Source: Kitasatospora sp. MAA19 (GTDB lineage: Bacteria; Actinomycetota; Actinomycetes; Streptomycetales; Streptomycetaceae). Taken from it: a stretch of 64,000 bases of DNA. Below the pieces are notes generated by a model that did not search any database, had not been told where the DNA came from, and worked only from the letters and a program-made list of their open reading frames with translations. Within the stretch, counting starts at the first letter, position 1; every line of letters begins with the position of its first letter. The DNA lies in assembly GCF_029894125.1 (NCBI RefSeq), contig NZ_JARXYZ010000005.1, positions 124,001 to 188,000 on the forward strand, read 5' to 3'. The position numbers were made by a program, and so were the translations under genes. Below are positions 28,906 through 35,942 of the stretch, piece after piece.

Positions 28906-29769
28906 TTACCGGCTGCTGGGCAGGCAGTTCATCAGCTCGCGGGTCCGCTCGTCGAGCGGGGTGTACGTGATCATCCGCGTCCCGAGCCGGGGCCCGAGCC
29001 AGAAGTTGGTGTACTCGCAGTGCAGCAGCCCCACGCCCGGCACCTGGAAGCGCTTGATCCCGTTGCCCGGGCGCATCACGTCGTGCCGCTGCCAGACCTC
29101 CGCGAAGTCCGGTGAGGCCTTGAGCAGCCGGGCCAGCAGCGCCTTCCAGGCGGGCTCCGCGCCGTGGTCGGCCATCGAGGCGCGGAACCGGGCCACCATG
29201 CCGAGGCGTTCGGTCCGGTAGTCGATCAGCACCTCGCGGAAGCGTGAGGGGGTGAACGCCAGCCACATCAAGTTGCGGTCCTCCGGCGGCAGTTCGTTGA
29301 GATCACCGACGATCGCGGTGTACTGGGCGTTGTACGCGAGCACGTCGTAGCGGGAGTTGACCGCCGCGGCCGGGTACGGCGCCATCCGATCCAGCACCAG
29401 TCGCACGCTCGGGGTGACCGAGGGGCACTCCTTCACCGGCGCCGGATCCTCCGCGCCGGCCAGGGTGAACAGGTGCGCGCGCTCGCTCGGGTCCAGCAGC
29501 AGGGCACGGGAGACCGCGTCCAGCACCTGGGTGGACACCTGGATGTCCCGCCCCTGCTCCAACCACGTGTACCAGGTCACCCCGACGGCGGCGAGCTGCG
29601 CGACCTCCTCGCGGCGCAGCCCCGGCGTGCGGCGGCGGCCGGTCAACGGCAGGCCCACCTGGTCGGGAGCGATCCGTTCGCGGCGGCTGCGCAGGAAGGC
29701 CGCCAGGTCGTGCCGGCGGGCGTCGTCGGGGGTGGTGCGGGCTTGCGCGGCCGGGGTGGTGAGGCTCAT
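28906..29769 (-). CDS. MmyB-type helix-turn-helix transcriptional regulator
   Basis: A 287-residue regulator. An N-terminal XRE helix-turn-helix (LRSRRERIAPDQVGLPLTGRRRTPGLRREEVAQLAAVGVTWYTWLEQGRDIQVS) is followed by an MmyB-like ligand-binding domain (PAAAVNSRYDVLAYNAQYTAIVGD, WLAFTPSRFREVLIDY). In actinobacteria this class typically represses a divergent dehydrogenase or transporter gene. Here it diverges from an MFS exporter across a 102-bp gap with repeated CCTGG/CCAGG dyads, so it is the likely regulator of that exporter and of itself. Confidence 0.9.
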   Translation of the reverse strand: MSLTTPAAQARTTPDDARRHDLAAFLRSRRERIAPDQVGLPLTGRRRTPGLRREEVAQLAAVGVTWYTWLEQGRDIQVSTQVLDAVSRALLLDPSERAHLFTLAGAEDPAPVKECPSVTPSVRLVLDRMAPYPAAAVNSRYDVLAYNAQYTAIVGDLNELPPEDRNLMWLAFTPSRFREVLIDYRTERLGMVARFRASMADHGAEPAWKALLARLLKASPDFAEVWQRHDVMRPGNGIKRFQVPGVGLLHCEYTNFWLGPRLGTRMITYTPLDERTRELMNCLPSSR

Positions 29770-29802
29770 GGTTCCTAGGATGCGTCAGGCGGCATCCCGT
29801 TG

Positions 29803-29844
29803 CCAGGTACTTCTTATACCTGGATAACCACACTCTGGTACCAG
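29803..29844. promoter_or_regulatory. Operator cluster between MmyB regulator and MFS gene
   Basis: CCAGGTA (29803-29809) and TACCTGG (29817-29823) form a 7-7-7 inverted repeat, and CTGGTACCAG (29835-29844) is a perfect 10-bp palindrome of the same half-site. The centres lie about 26 bp apart, which would put two dimers on nearly the same face of the helix. The position between divergent genes fits binding by the MmyB-type regulator. Confidence 0.55.
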
Positions 29845-29871
29845 GGTACGGAGCAGCGGATCGTATGACCC

Positions 29872-31347
29872 GTGACCCAACAACTCGCCGTCGCCCCCAA
29901 CCCGGTTCGCGCCGCCGTCACCCCCGACGCCGCGGCCACCGCCGCGCGCACCCCCTCCCTCAGCACCCCCTCCCTCAGCACCGCCGGGCTGGTCACCGTC
30001 CTGCTCGGGGCCTTCCTGCCGATGCTCGACTTCTTCATCGTCAACGTCGCCCTGCCCACCATCGACCACGACCTGGCCGCCGGGCCCGCCGTTCTCGAAC
30101 TCGTCGCCGCCGGCTACGGCATCGCCTTCGCCGTCCTGCTCGTCCTCGGCGGGCGCCTCGGCGACATCTTCGGCCGCCGCCGGCTCTTCGTCGTCGGCGC
30201 CGCCCTCTTCGCCCTCACCTCGCTCGCCTGCGGCCTCGCCCCCGGCGCCTGGACCCTGGTCGCCGCCCGCGCCGCCCAGGGCGCCTCGGCCGCGCTGCTG
30301 ATCCCGCAGGTCCTCGGCACCATCACCGCCGCCACCGACGGCGCCCGGCGCGGCCGCGCCCTCAGCATCTACGGCGCCGTCGGCGGCATCTCCGTCGTGA
30401 TCGGGCAGGTGCTCGGGGGCATGCTCGTCGCCGCCGACCTGTTCGGCACCGGCTGGCGCTCCGTCTTCCTGCTGAACGTGCCGTTCGCACTGCTCGCCCT
30501 GGTCCTCGCCGTCCGCTACGTCCCGGAGAGCCGGGCCTCCCAGGCCGCCCGGGTCGACGTGCCCGGCACCGTCCTGCTCACCGCGGCGCTGCTCGCCCTG
30601 CTCGTCCCGCTGATGGAGGGCCGCGCCGCCGGCTGGCCGCTCTGGTCCTGGGTGCTGCTCGGGCTGTTCCCGGTCTTCGCCGTCGCCTTCGCCGTGGTCG
30701 AACGCCGGGCGGAGCAGCGCGGCGCCACCCCGCTGGTGCCGCCGTCCCTGCTGCGCATCCCCGAGATGCGGCGCGGCCTCGGCATCGCCCTGCCCTACTT
30801 CAGCGGCTTCGGCGGCTTCATGTTCGTCATCGCCGTCGCCCTCCAGCAGGGGCTCCACCTCGGACCGGTCGCGGCCGGCTGGGCGCTCGTCCCGATGGCC
30901 GTCGGCTACTTCACGGCCTCGCTCTCCGGGCCCCGCCTGATCGGCCGCTACGGCAGCCGGGTGCTGAGCGCCGGCGCCGTCGTCCAGGCCGCCGGCCTGG
31001 CCACCCTCGCCGTCACCGTGCTCGCCGACTGGGCGCACTTCTCCCCGCTGCGGATGGCCCCCGGCGTCGCCCTCGCCGGTATCGGGCAGGGCCTGATCGG
31101 CACCCCGCTGTTCCGGGTCGTGCTCTCCAAGGTGCCCGCCGCCCGGGCCGGCGTCGGCAGCGGCGTCCTGGCCACCGGCCAGCAGTCCAGCCTCGCGCTC
31201 GGCGTCGCCACCCTCGGCACCCTCTACCTGTCCCTCTCCCCCAGCCTCGGCATGGACCGCGCCCTCGCCCTGTGCCTGGGGCTGCAACTCCTCGGGTCCT
31301 TCACCATCCTGTACCTGACCACCCGTCTCCCCCGGTCCATCGGCTGA
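29872..31347 (+). CDS. MFS drug/proton antiporter, DHA2 (14-TM, EmrB/QacA) family
   Basis: A 491-residue exporter. Family motifs are D-F-F-I-V-N-V-A-L-P in the first helix (motif D1), GGRLGDIFGRRRLF in loop 2-3 (motif A) and GISVVIGQVLGGML near helix 5 (motif C of antiporters). Fourteen hydrophobic segments are apparent. It should export a toxic or endogenous small molecule at the cost of the proton gradient. The GTG at 29872 gives the correct frame; the ATG at 29865 is in another frame. It is probably repressed by the divergent MmyB-type regulator. Confidence 0.88.
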   Translation: MTQQLAVAPNPVRAAVTPDAAATAARTPSLSTPSLSTAGLVTVLLGAFLPMLDFFIVNVALPTIDHDLAAGPAVLELVAAGYGIAFAVLLVLGGRLGDIFGRRRLFVVGAALFALTSLACGLAPGAWTLVAARAAQGASAALLIPQVLGTITAATDGARRGRALSIYGAVGGISVVIGQVLGGMLVAADLFGTGWRSVFLLNVPFALLALVLAVRYVPESRASQAARVDVPGTVLLTAALLALLVPLMEGRAAGWPLWSWVLLGLFPVFAVAFAVVERRAEQRGATPLVPPSLLRIPEMRRGLGIALPYFSGFGGFMFVIAVALQQGLHLGPVAAGWALVPMAVGYFTASLSGPRLIGRYGSRVLSAGAVVQAAGLATLAVTVLADWAHFSPLRMAPGVALAGIGQGLIGTPLFRVVLSKVPAARAGVGSGVLATGQQSSLALGVATLGTLYLSLSPSLGMDRALALCLGLQLLGSFTILYLTTRLPRSIG

Positions 31348-31378
31348 GGCCGGCGCAGGGTCACGGTTGTCGCAACGG

Positions 31379-31414
31379 CCTCGTGCCACCCGGGTCGACC
31401 GGGGTGGCACGAGG
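31379..31414 (+). terminator. Hairpin terminator after the MFS gene
   Basis: CCTCGTGCCACCC (31379-31391) pairs with GGGTGGCACGAGG (31402-31414), a 13-bp perfect stem with a 10-base loop, 31 bp beyond the stop of the transporter gene. Confidence 0.85.
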
Positions 31415-31450
31415 CCGGTCGGCGGTCGACGGTCGGCCGTCTCCGGCCGC

Positions 31451-31532
31451 GTCCTGAAGGCGATCGCCCCGGGTGCTGCGGCTGGACGAGGGCCAGCGCG
31501 AGTACCTGCTCGACGACCGGGTGATCAACACC
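31451..31532 (+). pseudogene. Short frameshifted fragment of an MmyB-type regulator gene
   Basis: One frame reads VLKAIA from 31451; after a one-base shift near 31469 the next frame reads VLRLDEGQREYLLD. Joined, they match the end of the helix-turn-helix domain in MmyB-type regulators, where VLxAIARxLRLDxxxRxYLxxLA is typical. Nothing homologous is visible on either side. It is a relic of about 80 bp, on the strand opposite to the intact MmyB regulator nearby. Confidence 0.6.
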
Positions 31533-31558
31533 CCTCCACGAACGTCCGCGGAGCCGCG

Positions 31559-32149
31559 TCAGATTTCGAGCGAGCCGACGAAGCGGTCCAGTCGCGAGAC
31601 GACCTGCCGCAGCACCCCGGTCGACCCCACCGCATCATCCGCCAGCTCAAGGGAGTGATCCGCCGAGGGCACCTCCAGGACCTCGTGCCCCACCGACCCG
31701 GCGGCCTGTCGATCCCACAGCTTGTCGGCGCTCCCACCGACCAGGAGCGTCGGCGCTTCGGATCGGCGCAACGAACGGACCACTTGGTCGAGGGTCAGGA
31801 CAGGGGTAAGCCAGGCCGCCGCCATCCTCTGATCGGCTGCGATGCCACAGGCGAGCGAACCCAAGGACTTGCCGACAAGGAGACGACAGGCCCCCTCCTC
31901 GGCGGCGACGGCCTGGCCGACCTGCCGCTCGACCCATGCGATCCGGTCGTCCACGGTGAGCCCGCGGAAGTCGCCCGGAACCTGCCACCACAACTCCTGC
32001 ACCGTCCATCCGTGTTGGAGGAGCACGGCACGGGCGAAGTGGAGCAGCGGCCTCGCGGGCGAGTACCCGACCCCGGGAACGACGAGTGCGACGCGGTCGC
32101 GGTCGCCGTCGAAGCGAGTGGGGCCGGCGAAGGGCGAGGAATCAGACAT
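31559..32149 (-). CDS. Small alpha/beta hydrolase
   Basis: A 196-residue serine hydrolase with a compact alpha/beta fold. The nucleophile elbow is GKSLGS (Ser95), the likely catalytic Asp is Asp142 in GGSADKLWD and the His is His165 in SADHSLE. Length and the K-S-L-G elbow resemble the small RBBP9/YdeN-like or dienelactone-hydrolase-related group. The substrate is unknown. It has no signal peptide. It shares its strand with the PI-PLC-like gene but lies downstream of it with a 38-bp gap. Confidence 0.75.
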   Translation of the reverse strand: MSDSSPFAGPTRFDGDRDRVALVVPGVGYSPARPLLHFARAVLLQHGWTVQELWWQVPGDFRGLTVDDRIAWVERQVGQAVAAEEGACRLLVGKSLGSLACGIAADQRMAAAWLTPVLTLDQVVRSLRRSEAPTLLVGGSADKLWDRQAAGSVGHEVLEVPSADHSLELADDAVGSTGVLRQVVSRLDRFVGSLEI

Positions 32150-32187
32150 GATGGCAGGCTACCCACCGGCGGGAGTCGGCGGCCCGG

Positions 32188-33117
32188 TCAGCGGCCGATG
32201 AAGTTCTTGTCGATGAGCAGTTGCAGGACGTCGGTGTGGAAGTCGGGGAAGTCCATCGGGACGATGCCGAAGTGGGCGGGCTGCTGGCGGCGGGCGTTCA
32301 GGTAGTCGTGGACGGGCGGCATGATGGCGGCCGCGTTGACCTTGGGCCAGCCGCCGTTGGCATAGCTGGTGAAGTTCACGAACATCCGTGGGGAGCCCTG
32401 GTCGAGGAAGGCGCGGTCGAACCAGTCGACGACGGCCTGGGACTTGGCGGCGAGACTGATGCCCTGGAAGGTGTCCTGGGTGGCGAACCAGGTGTTGGTG
32501 GCGCTGGACCACTGGATGACGGACCAGGGGTTGCCGAAGTCGGCGGCGAGGACGATCCGGCCACGGGCCTGGCCGAGCGTGGGCCACGAGGGGTTCGTCC
32601 AGAACAGGCCCCGGTAGCCGAGATCGTCGAGGTAGTGGTTGATCCGGCGCTGGAACTCGGTGTCGTCGAGCCGGTTCCCGCCCGCGTACTCGTTCCTGAC
32701 CCGCATGACCAGGCCCTCGCCCGGGTTGGCGGCGAGGAAGGCGCGGCACTGGTCGAGGACGTCCTGGAGGCGGACGTACTGGTAGTTGTCGCTGTGGTAG
32801 ATGCCGAGTTCGTCGGCGGTCCCGGCGAGTCCGTTGCAGCGGATGTCCAGGAAGCGGATGCCGCGCTGGAGTTGCTCGGGCACGCCCCAGTTCTGGGTGT
32901 GGGACCACTCGGTGCCGTGCAGCGGGTCGGTGCAGCAGGAGTCGTGGGTGCCGGGGATTGTCAGGGCGGTCAGCGGTGTGGCGTCGTCCAGGGCGCTCAT
33001 CCAGGAGGACGGGCCGACGGTAGCGGCGGCGGCCGAGGGGCTGAACGCGGCGGCGGCCAGGAGAGCGCCACCGGCACCGGCTCCCCAGCGCAGGACGTCA
33101 CGACGGGTGGGGCTCAT
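32188..33117 (-). CDS. Tat-exported phosphatidylinositol-specific phospholipase C-like protein
   Basis: A 309-residue protein with a twin-arginine signal (SPTRRDVLRWGAGAGGALL) ending near AAA, followed by a PI-PLC X domain. The two catalytic histidines are present: His58 in TIPGTHDS and His108 in GIYHSD. RFLDIRC is the usual strand after the first. Bacterial enzymes of this type cleave phosphatidylinositol without calcium. The ATG has GAGGAG seven bases upstream. The gene lies at the edge of a debris-rich region next to an ISL3 fragment. Confidence 0.85.
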   Translation of the reverse strand: MSPTRRDVLRWGAGAGGALLAAAAFSPSAAAATVGPSSWMSALDDATPLTALTIPGTHDSCCTDPLHGTEWSHTQNWGVPEQLQRGIRFLDIRCNGLAGTADELGIYHSDNYQYVRLQDVLDQCRAFLAANPGEGLVMRVRNEYAGGNRLDDTEFQRRINHYLDDLGYRGLFWTNPSWPTLGQARGRIVLAADFGNPWSVIQWSSATNTWFATQDTFQGISLAAKSQAVVDWFDRAFLDQGSPRMFVNFTSYANGGWPKVNAAAIMPPVHDYLNARRQQPAHFGIVPMDFPDFHTDVLQLLIDKNFIGR

Positions 33118-33154
33118 GAGTGCTCCTCACATCGGCCTCGGGGGCGGGGACATG

Positions 33155-33622
33155 TCATGCCCCCTCCCGGATCTGCTCGATGGGGCGGGCTCCGAAACCC
33201 CGGGGCGCCGCGCGAGAAGTCGGACCGGCCGACTTCTCGCGCGGCGGGTCAGGCAGCGATGCCCCTTCCGTGGAGATGGGCGTCGACCGCAGCCGCTCGG
33301 TCCGTCGCCCGAACCTGCGGGTGAGACCGGGTACTTGCTCGGCGAAGGTCATGCGCTCGCAGGATTCCTCCTCGCAGACGAACCTCCGCACCCGCAATGA
33401 CACCACGACGAACTTGCCCGCCGTCGGCAGATCACGAGGAAATCGCAGGTAGGAGCCGCGCATTCGCCCCGACCAGCACCCGCACCCCGGACAGGCCGCC
33501 CACCCTGCGGTCGTACGGGCCTCGACCCGGACGACCGTGTCGATCACCTCGACCGATTCCACCAACACGCCCTCGACCGAGGAAAACAGCAGCTCGTTCA
33601 AGTGCGGCAGCACTTCGTTCAC
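33155..33622 (-). pseudogene. N-terminal fragment of an ISL3-family transposase
   Basis: From a GTG start, residues 1-110 match the beginning of ISL3 transposases: LPHLNELLFSSVEGVLVESVEVIDTVVRVEAR, the zinc finger CPGCGCWSGRMRGSYLRFPRDLP and the second pair CEEESC, then EQVPGLTRRFGRRTERLRS. After that the match stops and the frame runs into unrelated Pro/Arg-rich sequence containing a hairpin. The DDE catalytic domain is missing, so the gene is dead. The upstream end (about 33630-33650) may retain the terminal inverted repeat. Confidence 0.8.
33208..33244. terminator. 16-bp perfect hairpin inside the ISL3 remnant
   Basis: CCGCGCGAGAAGTCGG (33208-33223) pairs perfectly with CCGACTTCTCGCGCGG (33229-33244) around a 5-base loop. 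It lies where transposase homology has ended. It may be a terminator carried in with flanking DNA at the truncation joint. Confidence 0.65.
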
Positions 33623-33684
33623 GGCTAAGGAATGTCGACCAAACCACCGTCCAGCCAGGCGACTTTCGGGCGGACTTCAGTGGT

Positions 33685-33769
33685 CGTAGGCGGTCAGTGC
33701 GCGCATGACTGGCCGGCCGCGCACGGACCTGGCTCCACTCATCAGGCCCCTTGGAATCGATCATCCAGG
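33685..33769 (+). repeat. Left long inverted repeat flanking the methyltransferase gene
   Basis: About 85 bp that reappear in reverse orientation at 34644-34729 with roughly nine mismatches and one single-base gap. Shared identical runs include CGTAGGCGGTCAGTGCGC (outer end), CATGACTGGC and CTCATCAGGCCCCTTGGA. It ends 14 bp from the stop of the methyltransferase gene. Confidence 0.85.
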
Positions 33770-33783
33770 GAACCGGGGGCGCT

Positions 33784-34635
33784 CTACCGGCGGACCGCCG
33801 AGATCAGTCCGCCGGGCCGCTCCTCTCGCTGCGGCGGGGTACTGATCGGGCGGCCGTAGGCGGCAGCGCGCTCGCGCAGGGTGTGGCTGTCGGCCTCCCA
33901 GCCGTGCCCGGCCAGCCACCCCACCGGGTCGTCGGGCATCTCCGAGACCCACATGGACGCCGCCGATCCCGGCGCGGCGTCCGCGCCGAAGCGCTCGATC
34001 ACGCCGCGCGAGCCCAATGTCAGCCCCATCCGACTGCCTGCCGCCGACTGCGTGCTGATCCGGGCCAGCAGTAGCTCCACCGCATCCTCGGGCAGATAGA
34101 TCAGTAGTCCTTCGGCGATCCATGCGGTCGGCACGGTCGGGTCGTGCCCTGCGGCGGCCAGCGCGCCCGGCCAGTCCTCACGCAGATCCACCGCGACGGT
34201 GATCCGCTCGCAGCGTGCGACGGCCCGTTCCTGGCGCAGCACCGAAGCCTTGAAGTCCAGTGGCGCGGCGGTGTCGACCTCGAACAGCCGGGTGCCCTCG
34301 GGCCAGTCCAGCCGGAAGGCCCGGCTGTCCATGCCGGCGCCGAGCAGCACGACCTGCCGGACCCCGGACGCGGAGGCCTGCTGCAACAGGTCGTCGAGGA
34401 ACTTCGTCCTGATGACGATGGAGAACGACACGGCCAGCCGGCGGCGTCGCGCGGTCTCGTCATCGGGCAGCGGCGACGAGGAGGGCCACAGGCCGCCGGC
34501 GGTGGCGAAGGCCTGTGCCAGTGGGTCGCGGAACAGCGCGTTCTCCCGCTCGGTCTCCAGCGCCCGCACCCTGGCCACCCCCACCGCCGTGGCCCACACT
34601 CCCGACGGCTGCACCCGCTCCTGCTCATCAGTCAC
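33784..34635 (-). CDS. SAM-dependent methyltransferase, LCM family (TIGR00027-like)
   Basis: A 283-residue class I methyltransferase. The SAM-binding signature is VVLLGAGMDSRAFRLDWP, followed by LFEVDTAAPLDFKASVL and WIAEGLLIYLPEDAV, all typical of the LCM-type (leucine carboxyl methyltransferase-like) family abundant in actinomycetes. The physiological substrate is unknown for nearly all members. The GTG start is nine bases from one long inverted repeat and the stop is 14 bases from the other, so the gene and repeats form a compact unit. A promoter must lie in or beyond the right repeat. Confidence 0.88.
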   Translation of the reverse strand: MTDEQERVQPSGVWATAVGVARVRALETERENALFRDPLAQAFATAGGLWPSSSPLPDDETARRRRLAVSFSIVIRTKFLDDLLQQASASGVRQVVLLGAGMDSRAFRLDWPEGTRLFEVDTAAPLDFKASVLRQERAVARCERITVAVDLREDWPGALAAAGHDPTVPTAWIAEGLLIYLPEDAVELLLARISTQSAAGSRMGLTLGSRGVIERFGADAAPGSAASMWVSEMPDDPVGWLAGHGWEADSHTLRERAAAYGRPISTPPQREERPGGLISAVRR

Positions 34636-34643
34636 CGCGCCAG

Positions 34644-34729
34644 CCTAGGTGATCGATATCCAAGGGGCCTGATGAGGGGAGCCGGCTTCATGCGCGGCCA
34701 GCCAGTCATGTGCGCACTGACCGCCTACG
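34644..34729 (-). repeat. Right long inverted repeat flanking the methyltransferase gene
   Basis: This is the reverse complement of 33685-33769 with about nine mismatches. The outer end is CCGCCTACG on the plus strand, and the inner end (CCTAGGTGATCGAT) nearly touches the methyltransferase start codon. To the right lies the 3' fragment of an unrelated gene, as expected if a mobile unit inserted there. Confidence 0.85.
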
Positions 34730-34742
34730 CCGACCGGTCCCC

Positions 34743-34849
34743 GTGCACTGACCTGGTCCGACGGGACCTACACCTTCAGCGTCACCACCGGCGGGCCAAC
34801 ACCGCTCTCGGACGACGAACTCATCCGCATCGCAGAGGGCCTCAAGTAG
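34743..34849 (+). pseudogene. C-terminal fragment of an unidentified protein gene
   Basis: The plus-strand frame ending with TAG at 34847-34849 reads LTWSDGTYTFSVTT, then PLSDDELIRIAEGLK. This looks like a genuine protein terminus: a beta-hairpin of the W-x-D-G-x-Y-T/S-x-x-V type and a closing helix, common in small actinobacterial membrane or lipoprotein families. It has no start codon and its 5' side is replaced by the right inverted repeat. The remainder is not found to the left of the cassette. Confidence 0.5.
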
Positions 34850-34855
34850 CCGCCG

Positions 34856-35464
34856 CTACAACGCGTCCGGCGAGGCCGGCCGGTGGGCTGGTCGAGGCAG
34901 AGCGACTGCCGATCCACGGACCTCACCCGGACCGCCGGCCCGCGCGCGGAGGGCTGTCTCCAATCGGGCGATGTCCTCGGCGTCCTTGGTCCGCCGGGGC
35001 CGGGAGGGGTCCCAGATCGGCATCATCCGTTTGATCTCGATCTGGGCCTGCGGACTCACGACCGCGCACCGCAGGCCACCGATACGACCCGGAGCGGCAT
35101 CGAGCATCCCTTCGGGCCAAGGTGTACCGGCCCAGGGGCCCCCGGCGACCACCACACGGCCGGCCGTATCCCGGTCCAGGAGCGTGAAGCTGCTCCCCAG
35201 CCCGCCCTTGACGACATCGAGCTGCAGATCGGGCGGTGGCCCTGAGACCGGTTGATAGCCGTGCAGCAGCAGGCCTTCAGACAGCTTCCCGGCATCCTTC
35301 GCCCAGGCGAACCAGTCGATGTCCTCGTGGTCCCGGGTGACCTCTCCGAGGAAGAAGTCCATGGCCCATCCACCCCGAAGCCACACCTCGGCCCCACGGG
35401 CTCCGGCAACCTCCACAGCCTCAGCGATCAGGCGGAGTTGTTGATCAGCACGCCCCATGTCCAC
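34856..35464 (-). CDS. Nucleotidyltransferase-fold protein, aminoglycoside/lincosamide adenylyltransferase-like
   Basis: About 202 residues. The motif WLRGGWAMDFFLGEVTRDHEDIDWFAW is the active-site signature of the small antibiotic nucleotidyltransferase fold (PF10706-like): the GGWAMD loop at 31-36 and the D-x-D pair Asp48/Asp50 for metal. Later PQAQIEIKRMM matches the conserved helix. Such proteins adenylylate aminoglycosides or lincosamides, but chromosomal orphans often lack resistance activity, so the substrate is open. The C-terminal 30 residues are Pro/Ala-rich. GTG 35464 or ATG 35458 may be the start. Confidence 0.7.
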   Translation of the reverse strand: MDMGRADQQLRLIAEAVEVAGARGAEVWLRGGWAMDFFLGEVTRDHEDIDWFAWAKDAGKLSEGLLLHGYQPVSGPPPDLQLDVVKGGLGSSFTLLDRDTAGRVVVAGGPWAGTPWPEGMLDAAPGRIGGLRCAVVSPQAQIEIKRMMPIWDPSRPRRTKDAEDIARLETALRARAGGPGEVRGSAVALPRPAHRPASPDAL

Positions 35465-35535
35465 AGCCAGGCAGGCTACGCGGCAACCGCTCTGCCCGGC
35501 GCGTCATTCATCCCCCAGAACGGGCGAACGGTGCC

Positions 35536-35676
35536 CTATGCGGCACTAGCGGACGACGGGTGTGCGGCCGCTGCTCCAACCGGTGAGGCGCCGTCGACCA
35601 CGACCACCGAGGCGGACGGCACCAGGCTGTTGGGCTTCGGCGCGGCGGGGTCGTCCTCGTAGTCACGCCTGGCCAT
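35536..35676 (-). pseudogene. 5' fragment of a NUDIX hydrolase gene
   Basis: The 46-residue frame starts MARRDYEDDPAAPKPNSLVP and continues SASVVVVD, the N-terminal signature of actinobacterial NUDIX hydrolases. It then enters unrelated Ala/Ser residues and stops before any NUDIX box. GGAGG lies eight bases before the ATG. The gene seems to have lost its catalytic part by recombination; the nucleotidyltransferase gene now lies downstream. Confidence 0.65.
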
Positions 35677-35700
35677 GCGGGACGCCTCCGGCGGGAACGG

Positions 35701-35727
35701 CGGCCTTGGGCGCGGGGCCCAAGGCCG
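35701..35727 (-). terminator. Hairpin terminator after the DUF397 gene
   Basis: CGGCCTTGGGC (35701-35711) pairs with GCCCAAGGCCG (35717-35727), an 11-bp perfect stem with a 5-base loop, five bases after the stop of the DUF397 gene. Confidence 0.8.
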
Positions 35728-35732
35728 CGAGA

Positions 35733-35942
35733 TCAGATGCTGGTGCCGAACTCGCCCGCGCGGACGGCGGTCACGAAGGACTGCCAGGCGGCGGGGGTGA
35801 AGGCGAGGGCCGGGCCCTCAGGGTCCTTGGAGTCGCGCACACGGCCAGAGTGGGCGTCGTCGACCTCCACGCACGAGGCTCCGCTGCCGCCGCTGTAACT
35901 GCTCTTACGCCACCGGGCGGACGGCTGGTCGAGCTTGGGCAT
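35733..35942 (-). CDS. DUF397 domain protein
   Basis: A 69-residue protein with the full DUF397 pattern: ARWRKSSYSGGSGASCVEVDD, RVRDSKDPEGPALAFTPAAWQSFVTAVRAGEF. These small proteins are almost always encoded next to an XRE/DUF5753 regulator in Streptomyces, as here. BldB/WhiJ-type pairs show that they can modulate the regulator; toxin-antitoxin roles have also been proposed. Its start lies inside the 3' end of the XRE gene (38-bp overlap), so the two are translationally coupled. Confidence 0.92.
   Translation of the reverse strand: MPKLDQPSARWRKSSYSGGSGASCVEVDDAHSGRVRDSKDPEGPALAFTPAAWQSFVTAVRAGEFGTSI

Noticed and set aside
29865..31457. ATG-initiated frame overlapping the MFS gene
   Set aside because: The frame starting at GTG 29872 carries all MFS motifs; the ATG frame is Arg/Pro-rich shadow sequence.
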